A stretch of 33,631 nucleotides of DNA, taken from assembly GCA_002281095.1 (NCBI GenBank), contig NCFI01000008.1, positions 1 through 33,631 on the forward strand, written 5' to 3'. The position numbers and the translations under genes were made by a program. The stretch's first letter is position 1. Each line of letters opens with the position of its first letter. The notes below the pieces were generated by a model that had not been told where the DNA came from, did not search any database, and saw only the letters and a program-made list of their open reading frames with translations. The stretch comes from Thiotrichales bacterium 35-46-9 (GTDB lineage: Bacteria > Pseudomonadota > Gammaproteobacteria > Thiomicrospirales > Thiomicrospiraceae). Below, one piece after another: positions 8,688 to 21,070 of this stretch.

Positions 8688-10796
8688 ATGAAGATTAAAG
8701 GTAAGTTTACGGTGGCCTTTGCCAGCGTGTTTGTATTGGTTGCGTTAGGTTCAGGCACAACTTTAGTGATGAATACTAAGGTAGAGTCTCGTGTGAATCA
8801 AATGCTCAATGAGCATCGAGTTAAATATGATCTTGCGCGTCAGATACAATACGAGTCGGCTGTCCGTGCCGAAGTGCAACGTAATCTCGTCATCATGACA
8901 GATCCTAAAAAACAAGCGCAAGAACGACAAACGATGCGTGACTCCGCAGATCGTTATGGTGAGCGCTTAAAACAATTGTCTGAATTGCCGCTTTCTGCAC
9001 AAGAAGCGGAAATGATCGATAAGATTCGTGCCAACGGTGCAGAAACCTATACTGCCTTGGGTGAGTTCTTAAGTAACCTTGATGCGGACATGAAAGAAGA
9101 TGCAGTCGATGTGCTTTATGGATCTATGCGAGAAATTCAACTCAGATTTTTTAAGCTGATTGATGAGTTTACCGAAATTCAGGAGCAGAACTTGAGACAG
9201 TCTGAGCAGGATCTCGCTGCTGCGCTTAAATTTGCCAATGCCTTGCAGTTTATTTTGGCTACTTTGATGGCTATTTTTGTGAGTATTGTTGGTGTATTGC
9301 TAACGCGTTCTATTGCAACCCCTATCACTGCTTTGACTCATAAAATGCGTGAAATAGCCGCCAGTGCGGATTTTACGCAGCGTGTTGCTTTAGGTAAGCG
9401 TAATGATGAGCTGGGAGAGAGTGCGCAAGCATTCAATGACTTAATTGCACAAGTAGGGCAGTCGTTGAGTGAAGTGAATCAGGTCGTGCATGGCTTGGCG
9501 ACAGGTGACTTTAGTCAACGCGTGCATGGTCAGTTGTCTGGAGATCTGTTGCATCTAAAAGATAAAGTGAATGAGTCAGTTGATGCTATTTCTTCCAGTA
9601 TGGGCTGCTTAACCAATGCCCTGACGGCATTGCAGCAAGGTGACTTTAGGGTACATAGCGTTAATGAACGTTTATCGGGGCGCTATCGTGAATTGGTTCA
9701 ATTGAGTATGGATACAGCGAGTCGATTGGATGCGGTGGTTTCGGATGTTAACCGCACCATGCACGCTTTAGTTGCCGGTCAATTTAGTGCCCGTGTCAGC
9801 GCGGATGCACAAGGGGATTTGGGACGTTTAAGCGATAGCATTAACCAAATGGCGGATGGGCTGTCGAAAGCGGTGAATGATATTTTGCAATTGGCGCAAG
9901 CGTTATCGCAAGGACGTGTTGCCGCGCGTATGCAAGGTCAGTACCTGGGTGAGTTGAATGACATTGCCGTGGCGATGAATCAGGGTATGGAGCGTGTGCA
10001 GTCGAGTTTAATGGAAATTGCCCATGCGGCACAAATTGTTGAACAGGCCAGTCATGAAGTTTCTTCGGGTAATGAGCACTTTTCGCATCGCAGTCATGAA
10101 CAGGCGGTGGATTTACAAAATGCCCTCTTGTCGATGCGCCAAGTGTTGGAATTGTTGCAAAGCAACGTCAAACAAACAGAACAAGGGCGCCAATTGGCAG
10201 CGGATACCTTAACAGCCTCTGAAGCTGGTGTGGTGACGATGAATCAAACGGTGCAAGCAATGCAAGATATTCGTCAAGCGAATGAAAAGATCACCGGCAT
10301 TGTTGGCTTAATTGATTCAATTGCTTTCCAAACGAACTTGTTGGCACTGAATGCGGCGGTTGAAGCTGCTCGTGCTGGTGAGCATGGTCGTGGTTTTGCC
10401 GTAGTGGCCAGTGAAGTGCGTGCTTTAGCGCAGAAATCAGCACAGGCTGCGCAAGAAATCAAAGGTGTGGTACATCAGTCGATTGAAAAAACAGCCAGTG
10501 GTGATGCATTGGTTGCGGAAACAGTAAAAGCGTTTCAAGCCATTGAAGCGCGTTTGCGTGAAACTGATAGTGCTATTGAGCGCATTGCTCAGGGTACAAC
10601 GGAACAGCGTAATGGCATGGAATTAATTGGTTCTAAGATGCATGAGATGGATGAACGCACCCAGCAAAACGATGCGCTCATTGGTGAAATTTCCGGTACA
10701 GCCAATACGTTACGTGAGCAAGCGTCGGAGATGTTGGCACGCGTTCAGGTGTTTGACTTAGGACAGGGAAAACCTCCTGTTAAGTTGTTATCCTAA
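8688..10796 (+). CDS. Methyl-accepting chemotaxis protein with serial HAMP-like units
   Basis: A 702-residue transmembrane chemoreceptor. TM1 is about residues 9-28. A helical periplasmic domain (about 30-182, four-helix-bundle style) follows, then TM2 at about 183-206. A canonical HAMP domain follows (about 207-258). After it come four further HAMP-like segments (about 261-305, 307-350, 352-392 and 394-437), sharing a loose pattern of a hydrophobic residue, G, F, R/V, then GxLxxL and N. The signalling hairpin spans about 447-692, with the conserved tip [20 protein letters not shown] and [18 protein letters not shown]. No CheR-docking pentapeptide is seen at the C-terminus (VKLLS). The ligand cannot be inferred. 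AGGA lies upstream of the ATG. It is not next to the Che cluster but could signal through the CheA/CheW encoded at 25745-28253. Confidence 0.94.
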   Translation: MKIKGKFTVAFASVFVLVALGSGTTLVMNTKVESRVNQMLNEHRVKYDLARQIQYESAVRAEVQRNLVIMTDPKKQAQERQTMRDSADRYGERLKQLSELPLSAQEAEMIDKIRANGAETYTALGEFLSNLDADMKEDAVDVLYGSMREIQLRFFKLIDEFTEIQEQNLRQSEQDLAAALKFANALQFILATLMAIFVSIVGVLLTRSIATPITALTHKMREIAASADFTQRVALGKRNDELGESAQAFNDLIAQVGQSLSEVNQVVHGLATGDFSQRVHGQLSGDLLHLKDKVNESVDAISSSMGCLTNALTALQQGDFRVHSVNERLSGRYRELVQLSMDTASRLDAVVSDVNRTMHALVAGQFSARVSADAQGDLGRLSDSINQMADGLSKAVNDILQLAQALSQGRVAARMQGQYLGELNDIAVAMNQGMERVQSSLMEIAHAAQIVEQASHEVSSGNEHFSHRSHEQAVDLQNALLSMRQVLELLQSNVKQTEQGRQLAADTLTASEAGVVTMNQTVQAMQDIRQANEKITGIVGLIDSIAFQTNLLALNAAVEAARAGEHGRGFAVVASEVRALAQKSAQAAQEIKGVVHQSIEKTASGDALVAETVKAFQAIEARLRETDSAIERIAQGTTEQRNGMELIGSKMHEMDERTQQNDALIGEISGTANTLREQASEMLARVQVFDLGQGKPPVKLLS

Positions 10797-10875
10797 AACA
10801 CGCTGGATTAATAATCTAACTACTAGCCCATTACCTATGTATGCGCATTACTTAGGGTGACCTTTATAAAAAATC

Positions 10876-11415
10876 TTACGGTGTGGGCTGGTCTTCATGG
10901 CTCACTGAAGCTTCCGGATAAAGCGCTTGTAGTTGAGTCAATAAAAATTGGCTGTCCTTTTGCTGTAGTCGCTTAATGGCACGCACATAATCGTCGATTT
11001 CAACTTGTCCTTGTTTATTGAGTTTGTAAAACAAACGGCGATAGTTTTGTTTAGCCAGTAGGGGCTTAAACCAAGGTAAGAAGCCTTGTTCACCTTCTAA
11101 TTCATTAATGTAAGCTAATACTTGATCGGTAGCCGCTTTTTGCCATTGTACATCCCATAGATGATAAGCATAGCCTACTAATAGGGCTAAGGCAGCACCA
11201 GCGACAAAGCCCCAAATCATTTTGCCCAAATTAAGTCCAATAGCGGCTCCGGCCAATAGAATGAGCACAGTGATCGGGATAATAAAGAAGTTGAGGTCTT
11301 TTCCTGCCCTTAATTGAATCAACTGTTGTTGCGCATCTAAACGGTTAAGTTCTACGGATGCGAGCTTAGTGAGCAACTCATTAACATTGGGTGGAGTTAG
11401 TTTTTTTGTGCGCAT
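10876..11415 (-). CDS. Small membrane protein downstream of apaH, unknown function
   Basis: A 179-residue protein with two adjacent hydrophobic segments (about residues 44-62 and 66-86) between a charged helical N-terminus and a cytosolic-looking C-terminal half rich in charged and aromatic residues (YRRLFYKLNKQGQVEIDDY). The family is not recognised. Start: ATG three bases after the apaH stop, with GGAAAGG in the end of apaH as ribosome-binding site. It is therefore probably the last gene of the lptD-apaH operon. The downstream 79 bases separate it from the convergent chemoreceptor gene; no clear terminator hairpin was seen there. Confidence 0.8.
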   Translation of the reverse strand: MRTKKLTPPNVNELLTKLASVELNRLDAQQQLIQLRAGKDLNFFIIPITVLILLAGAAIGLNLGKMIWGFVAGAALALLVGYAYHLWDVQWQKAATDQVLAYINELEGEQGFLPWFKPLLAKQNYRRLFYKLNKQGQVEIDDYVRAIKRLQQKDSQFLLTQLQALYPEASVSHEDQPTP

Positions 11416-11418
11416 AAC

Positions 11419-12288
11419 CTAAACCTTTCCTGGTTTGGCGTATTGAGGACAATCAATACTGGTGAATTCATTGGTTTCTAAGCAGAGTGCGGTCAGTGCT
11501 TTACCCCATAAACAGCCACTGTCTAAACACACCGCATTGGGGTGTGGTGCTAGGTGAGTGTCTTGACTGAGTGTTGACCAGTGACCAAATAAAATCCTTC
11601 CACAGCTATCATCACGGCGTGGCCAGCTAAACCAAGGTGCATAACCAGCAGGGGCTTGATCGGGCGATAGCTTGTGTTTGAACTCAAGGCGACCGTCTGC
11701 TTGACATAAGCGCATACGCGCGAAGTTGTTGATGGCATAACGCAGCTGGGCGATTTCGCTGTCAGCTTCACTTTCATGCGCTGGCTCGTTGCCATAGAGG
11801 TGTTGATGCACAAAGGCTTGCCAATCATCGGCTTGTAAGCGCTGCTCGATGGCATTGGCCATGTATTGAGCATGCGCCAACGACCATTGAGGTACGATAC
11901 CCGCATGAACTAAGGTGGTGTTCACATCGTTCAAACGAATCAGTAGGGGGCGGTGACGTAGCCAGTCGAGCAGAACAGCTCGGTCAGGGGCTTGCAGAAT
12001 GGGTATCAGTGTGTCGCTCGTTTTATGATAGCGCTCATTGCCGGTAGCGACGGCGAGTAAATGTAAATCGTGATTGCCTAGTACGCTGGTGACATTCGGT
12101 GTGTGAGCCGCCCAACGCAAGCAGTCGAGTGATTGCGGGCCTCGATTAATAATATCGCCTAATAAATACACATGGTCATGACCTTCGCGAAAGCCGACTT
12201 TACTCAGCAGCAGTTCAAGACTGTCAAAACAACCTTGTAAATCGCCAATCACATAGCGTTTGCTATCGCTGCTGGGGGCGTCATTCAT
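11419..12288 (-). CDS. apaH: Symmetrical diadenosine tetraphosphatase
   Basis: ApaH hydrolyses Ap4A to two ADP and also removes Np4 caps from RNA in E. coli. It is a metal-dependent phosphoesterase, recognised by YVIGDLQGCFDSL, LLGDIINRGPQSLD and VLGNHDLHLLAV in the order expected for this fold, then LVHAGIVPQW. The length of 289 residues is close to the 280 of E. coli. The ATG follows the apaG stop by one base. The order ksgA-apaG-apaH is the classical gammaproteobacterial arrangement. Confidence 0.97.
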   Translation of the reverse strand: MNDAPSSDSKRYVIGDLQGCFDSLELLLSKVGFREGHDHVYLLGDIINRGPQSLDCLRWAAHTPNVTSVLGNHDLHLLAVATGNERYHKTSDTLIPILQAPDRAVLLDWLRHRPLLIRLNDVNTTLVHAGIVPQWSLAHAQYMANAIEQRLQADDWQAFVHQHLYGNEPAHESEADSEIAQLRYAINNFARMRLCQADGRLEFKHKLSPDQAPAGYAPWFSWPRRDDSCGRILFGHWSTLSQDTHLAPHPNAVCLDSGCLWGKALTALCLETNEFTSIDCPQYAKPGKV

Positions 12289-12289
12289 C

Positions 12290-12679
12290 TTAATGCAGTG
12301 TCCTTGGGATACTTAACAAGAAAGGGGAAATAGGCGCACGATAAGCGTGGCCTTGTGCATCTTCAAACACATAGTAACCTTCCATTTGTCCGTAAGGGGT
12401 GCTCAATTGTGCGCCAGAAGCATAGATAAAGGCTTCATCGGCATCTAGTGTCGGTTGTTGACCAACGACGCCAGCTCCTTGCACCACTTCGACCTTTTGG
12501 TTGTCATCGGTAATTTGCCAATAGCGACGACGCAGAGTCATGGGTTCTTTGCCATCGTTACGAATGGTAATTTGATAGGCAAAAGTGTAACGATGTTGCA
12601 TGGGAAGTGATTGTTCAGGCAAGTAGTGGGTCTCTACTTCGATGTGAATGGGGGCTATGGGAAGGTAATGATCACTCAT
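12290..12679 (-). CDS. apaG: ApaG-domain protein
   Basis: A small beta-sandwich protein (129 residues) of the ApaG/DUF525 family. The biochemical role is not settled, although the gene is nearly always beside apaH and ksgA. Recognised by TFAYQITIRNDGKEPMTLRRRYW and PYGQMEGYYVF (each read only in part here), with the usual RAPISPFLLSIP end. The frame is open upstream to 12706, but the ATG at 12679 gives the family-like start [16 protein letters not shown]. It has AGGAG ten bases upstream, within the end of ksgA, which it overlaps by eight bases. Confidence 0.95.
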   Translation of the reverse strand: MSDHYLPIAPIHIEVETHYLPEQSLPMQHRYTFAYQITIRNDGKEPMTLRRRYWQITDDNQKVEVVQGAGVVGQQPTLDADEAFIYASGAQLSTPYGQMEGYYVFEDAQGHAYRAPISPFLLSIPRTLH

Positions 12680-13460
12680 GGGCTGTAGACTCCTGATCAT
12701 AAGCATCGCTTAAACGTACAAAATCCGCTACAGTTAATACTTCAGCTCTGTGTCCTGGCTGAATACCACAGGCTTCGATTTGTTCCGCCGTCAGCCAACC
12801 TTTTAAATTGTTGCGTAGCGTTTTACGACGCATAGAAAAAGACTGCTTAACGATGCGAGCAAAGGTCGCTTCGTTTTGTGCTGCTGCGGGTAACTGTTGA
12901 TAAGGCACTAAACGCACCACAGCAGAATCGACCTTCGGTGGTGGATCGAAGGCCTCTGGACCAATATGGAACAGATCTTCAATGGCGCAGTAATATTGCG
13001 CCATAACACTGAGCCGACCATAGTGTTCGCTATCAGCTTCACTGGCAAGGCGTTGTACGACTTCTTTTTGCAACATAAAGTGCATATCGGTAATGGCGTG
13101 GCGCGACTCAAGCAAGTGAAAAATCAGCGGGGTGGAAATGTTGTAGGGCAGGTTGCCAACCACGCGCAAGGGGTTGGCGATGCTGCCATAATCGACGGTG
13201 AGCGCATCTTGGTGGCGAATGCTGAAGTGAGCACGATTGCCATAGCGTTTGTTGAGCGTCGGGATCAGATCGTTATCAATTTCCACCACCGTAAATGAAG
13301 CGACGCGGTCGATCAGTCGGTCGGTCAGTGCGCCTTCTCCCGGACCAATTTCGAGCATGACATCGCTGGCTTGCGGTGCGATGGCGTGGGTCATGCGCTC
13401 CAGTACCGATTGATCGTGCAAAAAGTGCTGACCAAAACGTTTTTTATGTTGATGGCTCAT
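12672..13460 (-). CDS. rsmA: 16S rRNA (adenine1518/1519-N6) dimethyltransferase
   Basis: RsmA (KsgA) dimethylates two adjacent adenines in helix 45 of 16S rRNA late in 30S assembly; its loss gives kasugamycin resistance. The 262-residue sequence begins [11 protein letters not shown], has the SAM-binding motif [14 protein letters not shown] and the catalytic [15 protein letters not shown]. The C-terminal subdomain contains [15 protein letters not shown]. The start overlaps the pdxA stop (ATGA), and the end overlaps apaG by eight bases. Confidence 0.98.
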   Translation of the reverse strand: MSHQHKKRFGQHFLHDQSVLERMTHAIAPQASDVMLEIGPGEGALTDRLIDRVASFTVVEIDNDLIPTLNKRYGNRAHFSIRHQDALTVDYGSIANPLRVVGNLPYNISTPLIFHLLESRHAITDMHFMLQKEVVQRLASEADSEHYGRLSVMAQYYCAIEDLFHIGPEAFDPPPKVDSAVVRLVPYQQLPAAAQNEATFARIVKQSFSMRRKTLRNNLKGWLTAEQIEACGIQPGHRAEVLTVADFVRLSDAYDQESTAHE

Positions 13461-14461
13461 GAATTCGCCTTTGCTCGTTGTTGTGCCATGTTAATGGCTG
13501 TTTCGATGGCGTAAATAAAGCTACTGACTTCGGCTTTGCCTGTACCTGCCAAATCGAGCGCAGTGCCATGATCGACGCTGGTACGCACAAAGGGTAGGCC
13601 GAGTGTTATGTTGACAGCATGACCAAATCCAACATGTTTGAGCACGCTTAATCCTTGATCGTGATACATACTCAAAACAGCGTCAGTGCGCGCTAGGTAG
13701 GGTGGGGTAAACAGCGTGTCGGCAGGCAAGGGGTTCGAAACTTGCCAGCCTTGAGCTTGCGCCCAGCGACAAACTGGTTCAATCACTTCGATTTCTTCAC
13801 GTCCCAAATGACCACCTTCGCCGGCATGAGGGTTGAGTCCCGACATGAGAATGCGGGGGTGTTCGATCGCAAAATCCTGTTGCAAACTCTTGTGTAAGAT
13901 GGTTAGCACTGTCTTGAGGCTGGGTTGCGTAATGGCATCGGCTACGGCGCGCAAGGGCAGGTGGGTAGTGGCGAGCGCCACACGTAAACTGGGGCAAGCC
14001 AGCATCATCACCACTGGCACATTGCCCGCTTTTTCGGCTAACCATTCGGTGTGACCAGTGAAGGGAATACCGGCCTCATTAATCACGCCTTTATGCACAG
14101 GCCCTGTAACGAGCGCTTGAAAGTGGCCTTGTGTTAGTCCATCGACCGCCGCTTGTAAGGTCGCTAATACATAAGCGGCATTGGCTGGGTTAAGTTGACC
14201 TGCGCTGCATTCAGTCACTAAAGAAATAGGCAATACCGTGGCCTCGCCAGCAAGGCTGGTTGTGGCTGGTTGACTGCCATCGAAGGGGCGTATGCGAATG
14301 GGTTTACCTAGCTGTTCGGCTCTGGCTTGTAAGAGATCTGGATCAACCATCATTACCAGCTGATGCGGCCAATCCTGTTGTGCGAGAGCGACGGCTAGGT
14401 CAACGCCAATGCCAGCCGGTTCACCGGGTGTAATGGCGATGCGTAATACTGGTGCGGTCAT
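13457..14461 (-). CDS. pdxA: 4-hydroxythreonine-4-phosphate dehydrogenase
   Basis: PdxA oxidises 4-phosphohydroxy-L-threonine with NAD(P) in the DXP-dependent route to pyridoxal phosphate. The sequence shows [19 protein letters not shown] at the N-terminus. The metal-binding histidines are seen in [20 protein letters not shown] and [11 protein letters not shown]. Two starts are possible: a GTG at 14479, overlapping the end of surA, or the ATG at 14461, five bases after the surA stop. The ATG gives [14 protein letters not shown], matching the usual length before the first motif, and is preferred, although neither has a strong ribosome-binding site. This gives 334 residues. Confidence 0.96.
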   Translation of the reverse strand: MTAPVLRIAITPGEPAGIGVDLAVALAQQDWPHQLVMMVDPDLLQARAEQLGKPIRIRPFDGSQPATTSLAGEATVLPISLVTECSAGQLNPANAAYVLATLQAAVDGLTQGHFQALVTGPVHKGVINEAGIPFTGHTEWLAEKAGNVPVVMMLACPSLRVALATTHLPLRAVADAITQPSLKTVLTILHKSLQQDFAIEHPRILMSGLNPHAGEGGHLGREEIEVIEPVCRWAQAQGWQVSNPLPADTLFTPPYLARTDAVLSMYHDQGLSVLKHVGFGHAVNITLGLPFVRTSVDHGTALDLAGTGKAEVSSFIYAIETAINMAQQRAKANS

Positions 14462-14465
14462 GTGA

Positions 14466-15461
14466 TCAAGAACCGTCACGTTTGTATTCAGGTGCTAAAA
14501 TGTTGACATAGGCTTCATCACGTACGCGACGTAACCATTGCTCATAAAGGCTATTCCCTTTTTGCTGACGCAACACGCGAATTGCCTGTTGTTCAACATC
14601 AGCAGGAATCGTGGTGTTGTTATTTTTTTCGATGCCATTTACTTTGACAATATGAAAACCCAAGCCACTTTGTACTGGTTCACTGATGTTACCTTCACCT
14701 AGCCCAACAATGGTTTCTTCTAAAAAGCCTGGTAATTCAGAAGTTTCTAGCCAGCCTAAATCTCCACCCGAAAGCGCTTTAGAATCGGCTGAATAGCGAA
14801 TGGCCAGCTGAGCAAAATCATCGCCATTTTTGAGGTTTTGCCAGACCATTTTAGCTTTGTCGCGCGTGGTCGAGATTTGCTCGGGTGTAGGTGACTCAGG
14901 CAGGGCAATGAGCAAATGTTGTACTTTATAACGCGTCGTGTTACCTGTATTGCCTATTTTGCGATTGACGAAATTTTTGACTTCTTCGGGTGTGACGCGA
15001 ATGCGCTGTACCACTTCTTGGTTGCGCAATTCTTCAATCGATAGTTCGTCACGCACTGAATCACGTAGGCGTGTGAAACTACCCGGTTCTTGGGCTTCTA
15101 GTCGTTGGCGCAAGGTGATGAGGTCTAGGTTGTTTTGCTGGGCAATCGCTTGTAGGCGTTCATTGACTTCTTCATCACGAATACGAATACCGAGTTGTGA
15201 TGCGAGATCCTCTTGTGCTTGTTTTAGGATCATTTGCTCTAATACTTGTTTATAAAGTTCCTGAGCAGGCGGCAATTTTACCCCTTGTGTAGACAAGTTA
15301 CGCACAATGTCGCGGCTTTCATTCATTAACTCAGACTCGGTAATGACCGTACGATTGACAATCGCAATGCTCCGATCGAGCAGTTCGTCAGCCCAAGCAA
15401 GTGATGCAAAAAGATTGCTCATGAGTAGGCCTGTGATGGTGAGCAAACGGGGAGTGTTCAT
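14466..15461 (-). CDS. surA: Periplasmic chaperone SurA, single-parvulin form
   Basis: SurA escorts unfolded outer-membrane proteins, including LptD, across the periplasm to the BAM complex. A signal peptide ends at about residue 24 (SLAWA, then DELLD). The SurA N-terminal chaperone domain runs from about 25 to 165. Only one parvulin peptidyl-prolyl isomerase domain follows (about 177-278, [10 protein letters not shown] to GFHIVKVNG with GGDLGWL). E. coli SurA is 428 residues with two such domains, so this 331-residue protein is the short form. The C-terminal helix returning to the chaperone domain is present (about 290-325). The gene starts 12 bases after the lptD stop, so co-expression with its best-known client is likely. 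Confidence 0.94.
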   Translation of the reverse strand: MNTPRLLTITGLLMSNLFASLAWADELLDRSIAIVNRTVITESELMNESRDIVRNLSTQGVKLPPAQELYKQVLEQMILKQAQEDLASQLGIRIRDEEVNERLQAIAQQNNLDLITLRQRLEAQEPGSFTRLRDSVRDELSIEELRNQEVVQRIRVTPEEVKNFVNRKIGNTGNTTRYKVQHLLIALPESPTPEQISTTRDKAKMVWQNLKNGDDFAQLAIRYSADSKALSGGDLGWLETSELPGFLEETIVGLGEGNISEPVQSGLGFHIVKVNGIEKNNNTTIPADVEQQAIRVLRQQKGNSLYEQWLRRVRDEAYVNILAPEYKRDGS

Positions 15462-15473
15462 GCGGTGTTAGCC

Positions 15474-17660
15474 TCATTCAAAATAAAGTCGAGAGTCAAC
15501 CTTGTCGCCAGCTGTGCTGCCGAATGTGGTGAGTCCCTTAAAGATAAATGCTAGACGAATGATATCATCCTGCACTTGGTTAATATAGAGATTATGTTCC
15601 CAAATCAATTGTGCTGCCCAACAACAGCTATCATATTGAACGGCATTGACTGCACCGCGAAGTTGTTGGCTAGAGTGATTATAATTGACAAAGTGCATAC
15701 TACTCAGTAATCCGTTGTAGCGAAGCTTGCCACCAAAGGTGGTTTGTTCATCTTCTAAAGCAGTGCCTTTTTGGCGTAAACGATGACGCACAACAAGACG
15801 ATTGTTATTGTCGGCGAGATATTGCAGGCTAGTATCTTCTTGCACCAGTTTTTTACTGTCTCTATCCAGTTGTTGCGTTAAGCTGGCGCGCCAGCGATTT
15901 TGTACCAGAGAAGCAGTGACAATAATGTCAGAAAACTCACCGGTTTCGCGTGCTTGATTGGCTAATTGCACCTGTCTATTCTGAAAGTAAGTAATTTGGC
16001 CGACGCCGAGTTCTAAAAACTCCTTGCCACTTTCATGAAACAGTCGGCTAAACAGTCCGCTGGTAATTTGATTAGTATCGCCGATGCGATCTAACCCAGT
16101 AAAACGGTTATCGGCATAGAGTTGCAAATAATCAAAATTACGCAACATGGTATCGAATACCGGAAATTGAGACTGGTCTTGCGTGCCCACATATAGGTAC
16201 TTCATGCGTGGCTCTAAGGTGTGTATATAACCTTTATTGAATAAATTAAGGGATTTTTCGAATGTCACTCCAGCGTCTAGGCTGGCTAAAGGAAGTGTGC
16301 GGCTGAGTTGATTATTTGTATTGTCACTTAAATCATACTGCGTCATGAGTAGTTGTGTTTTACCCCGTAAAAAGCCATAAGGTTTCCACAGATCAAAACC
16401 AAGGGTCGGGGCTAGATGAATCCGGTTACCTGTGGCGATAGGGGTGCGAGCTTGTGGCGCTAAAAAATGACTAAGTTCACTACTCATTCGAGCATAGTAG
16501 GGCGAATTGCTTGGTTCAAATTTCCATTGATGTTGAATGCTTGGTAGCGCACTGTAGTAAGGCTGCCCATAAAGCATTTGTTTAAAGTCCAGTAATTGAG
16601 CACTAACTTGTTGATTACCCCAGCTCTTGCTTAAATTAATATGGCGAGGTAAATAAAGCATGTTACGCAAGTAAAAATCCGTTAGCTGCGTTTCGCGGTA
16701 GAAAGCGGGATCAGACACATCATGCCAAGACCAGTTCAATTGCCATTGTTGCGGCAAGATTTGGCTGGCATTCCACCAGATACGATAACGGTCTTGACGA
16801 GTCGTTTCGTCTCGTAAGAAAGTGGTGGTTAAGTTACCTTTTTGGCTGTTAAACCAATAGCGAAATTCGTTATCAATCGCTTGCCCTCGGTCGGCTACCT
16901 GAATAACGGTGAGGGTGTCATCCATGTTAGGAGCAATATTAAAATAATAAGGAATTTTGACAATGGACTTGGTGCTGCTGACACCCGCAGTTTCGTTATA
17001 GTAGGTGGTAATGGTTGGCATGAGAAACCCTGACGCCCTATCTGCCGTACTAAATTGAAACTTAGGGAAGTAAAATACGGGCACATCATGGAAACGTAAG
17101 ACAGCATGGTCTCCCGTTGCCAGTTTGGCCTTGTCATCAACAACGAGCTTATCAAAGGACATCCACCAAGATTCTTCACCTATCGGACACCCAGTGTAGC
17201 GCAGTTTATGAAAGGCAACTTGTTCATTGTTTTGCGTCACGATCGCACTGTCGGCGGTTCCCCATGCCTTGTTTTCAAGCAGTTGATAGTTGAGTTGTTC
17301 TAACTGGGTGGTTTGGGACTTTTCGTCATGCTCGGCACTTTCTGCTGTTGCTAGGTATTGCTTGTTTTGGATGCGTACATGACCAAAGGCGTAAGCTTTA
17401 TCACTTTCTTGATGGTAACGAATGAGGTCGGCATTGAGTTTCTTGTCAGACAAGGTGACGCTGGCATCGCCAGATAGGGTAAACAAATCGCTATTAGGGT
17501 GGCTTAGTTTCTCACCAACCAGTTCTTTTTGTCCGGCAGAAAGTTGCCAACTATCTGGCGCAAATAGCCACGAATAGCGACAGACATCCTCAGCGTAAGC
17601 TGCAGAGAAGCTGGCACTCGTTAACATTAAGCTAGCGATTAGACGAGAAAAGGACAACAT
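15474..17660 (-). CDS. lptD: LPS-assembly outer-membrane protein LptD
   Basis: LptD is the beta-barrel translocon that, with LptE, inserts lipopolysaccharide into the outer leaflet. The ATG at 17660 gives a 728-residue precursor with a typical signal peptide (MLSFSRLIASLMLTSASFSA, then AYA). The open frame to 17729 would overlap the divergent amgK start and is not favoured. The periplasmic OstA-like jellyroll (about 50-170) precedes a large aromatic-rich barrel domain. The four disulphide cysteines known from E. coli have counterparts: C27, C158 and the adjacent pair C679-C680 (YDSCCW). Disulphide-controlled assembly is therefore probably conserved. No lptE gene is in the window. Confidence 0.97.
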   Translation of the reverse strand: MLSFSRLIASLMLTSASFSAAYAEDVCRYSWLFAPDSWQLSAGQKELVGEKLSHPNSDLFTLSGDASVTLSDKKLNADLIRYHQESDKAYAFGHVRIQNKQYLATAESAEHDEKSQTTQLEQLNYQLLENKAWGTADSAIVTQNNEQVAFHKLRYTGCPIGEESWWMSFDKLVVDDKAKLATGDHAVLRFHDVPVFYFPKFQFSTADRASGFLMPTITTYYNETAGVSSTKSIVKIPYYFNIAPNMDDTLTVIQVADRGQAIDNEFRYWFNSQKGNLTTTFLRDETTRQDRYRIWWNASQILPQQWQLNWSWHDVSDPAFYRETQLTDFYLRNMLYLPRHINLSKSWGNQQVSAQLLDFKQMLYGQPYYSALPSIQHQWKFEPSNSPYYARMSSELSHFLAPQARTPIATGNRIHLAPTLGFDLWKPYGFLRGKTQLLMTQYDLSDNTNNQLSRTLPLASLDAGVTFEKSLNLFNKGYIHTLEPRMKYLYVGTQDQSQFPVFDTMLRNFDYLQLYADNRFTGLDRIGDTNQITSGLFSRLFHESGKEFLELGVGQITYFQNRQVQLANQARETGEFSDIIVTASLVQNRWRASLTQQLDRDSKKLVQEDTSLQYLADNNNRLVVRHRLRQKGTALEDEQTTFGGKLRYNGLLSSMHFVNYNHSSQQLRGAVNAVQYDSCCWAAQLIWEHNLYINQVQDDIIRLAFIFKGLTTFGSTAGDKVDSRLYFE

Positions 17661-17664
17661 CAAC

Positions 17665-17698
17665 TTGTCAATGGCGTGATAAAACGAGTATTTTATCA
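17665..17698. promoter_or_regulatory. Divergent lptD/amgK promoter region with 22-bp palindrome
   Basis: The 63 bases between the lptD and amgK starts hold a perfect inverted repeat, TGATAAAA-6-TTTTATCA (17677-17698). It overlaps a plausible amgK promoter: TTGTCA at 17665-17670, an 18-base spacer and TATTTT at 17689-17694. The A/T-rich repeat could equally supply -10-like sequence for lptD on the other strand. It may be an operator, or only a by-product of two overlapping -10 regions. No regulator is suggested by the sequence. Confidence 0.4.
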
Positions 17699-17723
17699 GG
17701 CAATGACGGCTTAGGGAGAAATT

Positions 17724-20186
<2,463 letters not shown>

Positions 20187-20190
<4 letters not shown>

Positions 20191-20876
20191 GTGAAACTCC
20201 CAGCAAAAAGGTGAAAGAAAGCAAAACACCACGTACTTTTTTAGCGCCTGATATTGCTGATTATTGTGAAGCCCATTGTTCCGCTGAGTCTGCTGCGCTC
20301 AGGGACTTAGCGGCGTTTACGGCCGAAAAACGAGCGGATTATCAAGTTAATTTGTCGGGGCGTAGTGTCGGGCAGCTGCTTAAATTATTGGTCGCCACAG
20401 CGCAAGCAAAACGGGTGTTGGATATTGGTACTTTTACCGGTTATTCTGCTTTGGCCATGGCAGAGGGTACACCGGATGATGGTCAGGTTGTGACGCTGGA
20501 TGCCAATCCGCTCAGTCAAGCCTTCGCCGCGCCTTTTTTAGCCCAGAGTCCACACGGTCATAAGGTCACTTGCGTCACTTGTTTTGCCCATGAGTGGTTA
20601 GCCGAACAAGCCGATGCTAGTTTCGACTTTATTTTTTTGGATGCCGATAAACACCGCTATCCGGATTATTTAACGAGCTGCTGGCGCTTGTTGTCAGCGG
20701 GTGGGCTGTTGGTGGCAGATAATATCCTGTGGGGTGGTCACGTTACCAGTGAGCAGCGTTCTAGTCGTGCCGATGCGGTAGATCAATTTAATCAAGCAGC
20801 TTGCCAGCTAGTCGATGCGGTTGCGGTATGTTTGCCTTTGCGTGATGGGTTGATGTTACTACGCAAAGCTATTTGA
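20187..20876 (+). CDS. Class I SAM-dependent O-methyltransferase, caffeoyl-CoA OMT-like
   Basis: A 229-residue soluble methyltransferase of the Methyltransf_3 family. SAM-binding motif I is VLDIGTFTGYSALAMA. The metal-binding region reads FDFIFLDADKHRYPDY, followed by GGLLVADNILWGG. Bacterial members often have broad catechol-type substrates, so no substrate is assigned. The frame is open to 20154, but the GTG at 20187 overlaps the yaaA stop (GTGA) and has AAGGGG seven bases upstream, so it is chosen. Last gene of the amgK operon. Confidence 0.92.
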
Positions 20877-20932
20877 AAGCCAAGCTGAAGTTGTTGCTTG
20901 TCATGCAATCTTCATAAAAATCCGTTAAGATG

Positions 20933-21070
20933 ATGGGAAATGTCTAACAACCTTGCTTCGCTTGGTTTTTAGACATCCCATATTTGTTTTACCTCTGGTG
21001 GAAGGGATTCATTCAATGCGTTACGTGTTATTTTTTGTGACCCTTCCCCCAGACCCCCTTTACATAAGGG
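20933..21070 (+). repeat. Structured intergenic repeat, copy 1
   Basis: This copy fills most of the gap between the methyltransferase stop and the corC-like start. Part A is a long hairpin: arms 20933-20952 and 20964-20981 give 17 Watson-Crick pairs with a two-base bulge and one mismatch, closed by GC-TTC-GC (20955-20961). Part B starts at GGTGGAAGGG (20997) and closes with CCCTTCC (21041-21047), a 7-bp stem around a 34-base loop. A C-rich stretch follows, and then a small CCCTT/AAGGG hairpin (21056-21070) with five T after it. The second copy at 33494 keeps the same order and spacing. Whether it acts as RNA or DNA is unknown. Confidence 0.75.

Noticed and set aside
14466-15461. SurA as a frameshifted or truncated pseudogene
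   Set aside because: Signal peptide, chaperone domain, complete parvulin domain and C-terminal helix are all in one frame, so it is a natural short form.
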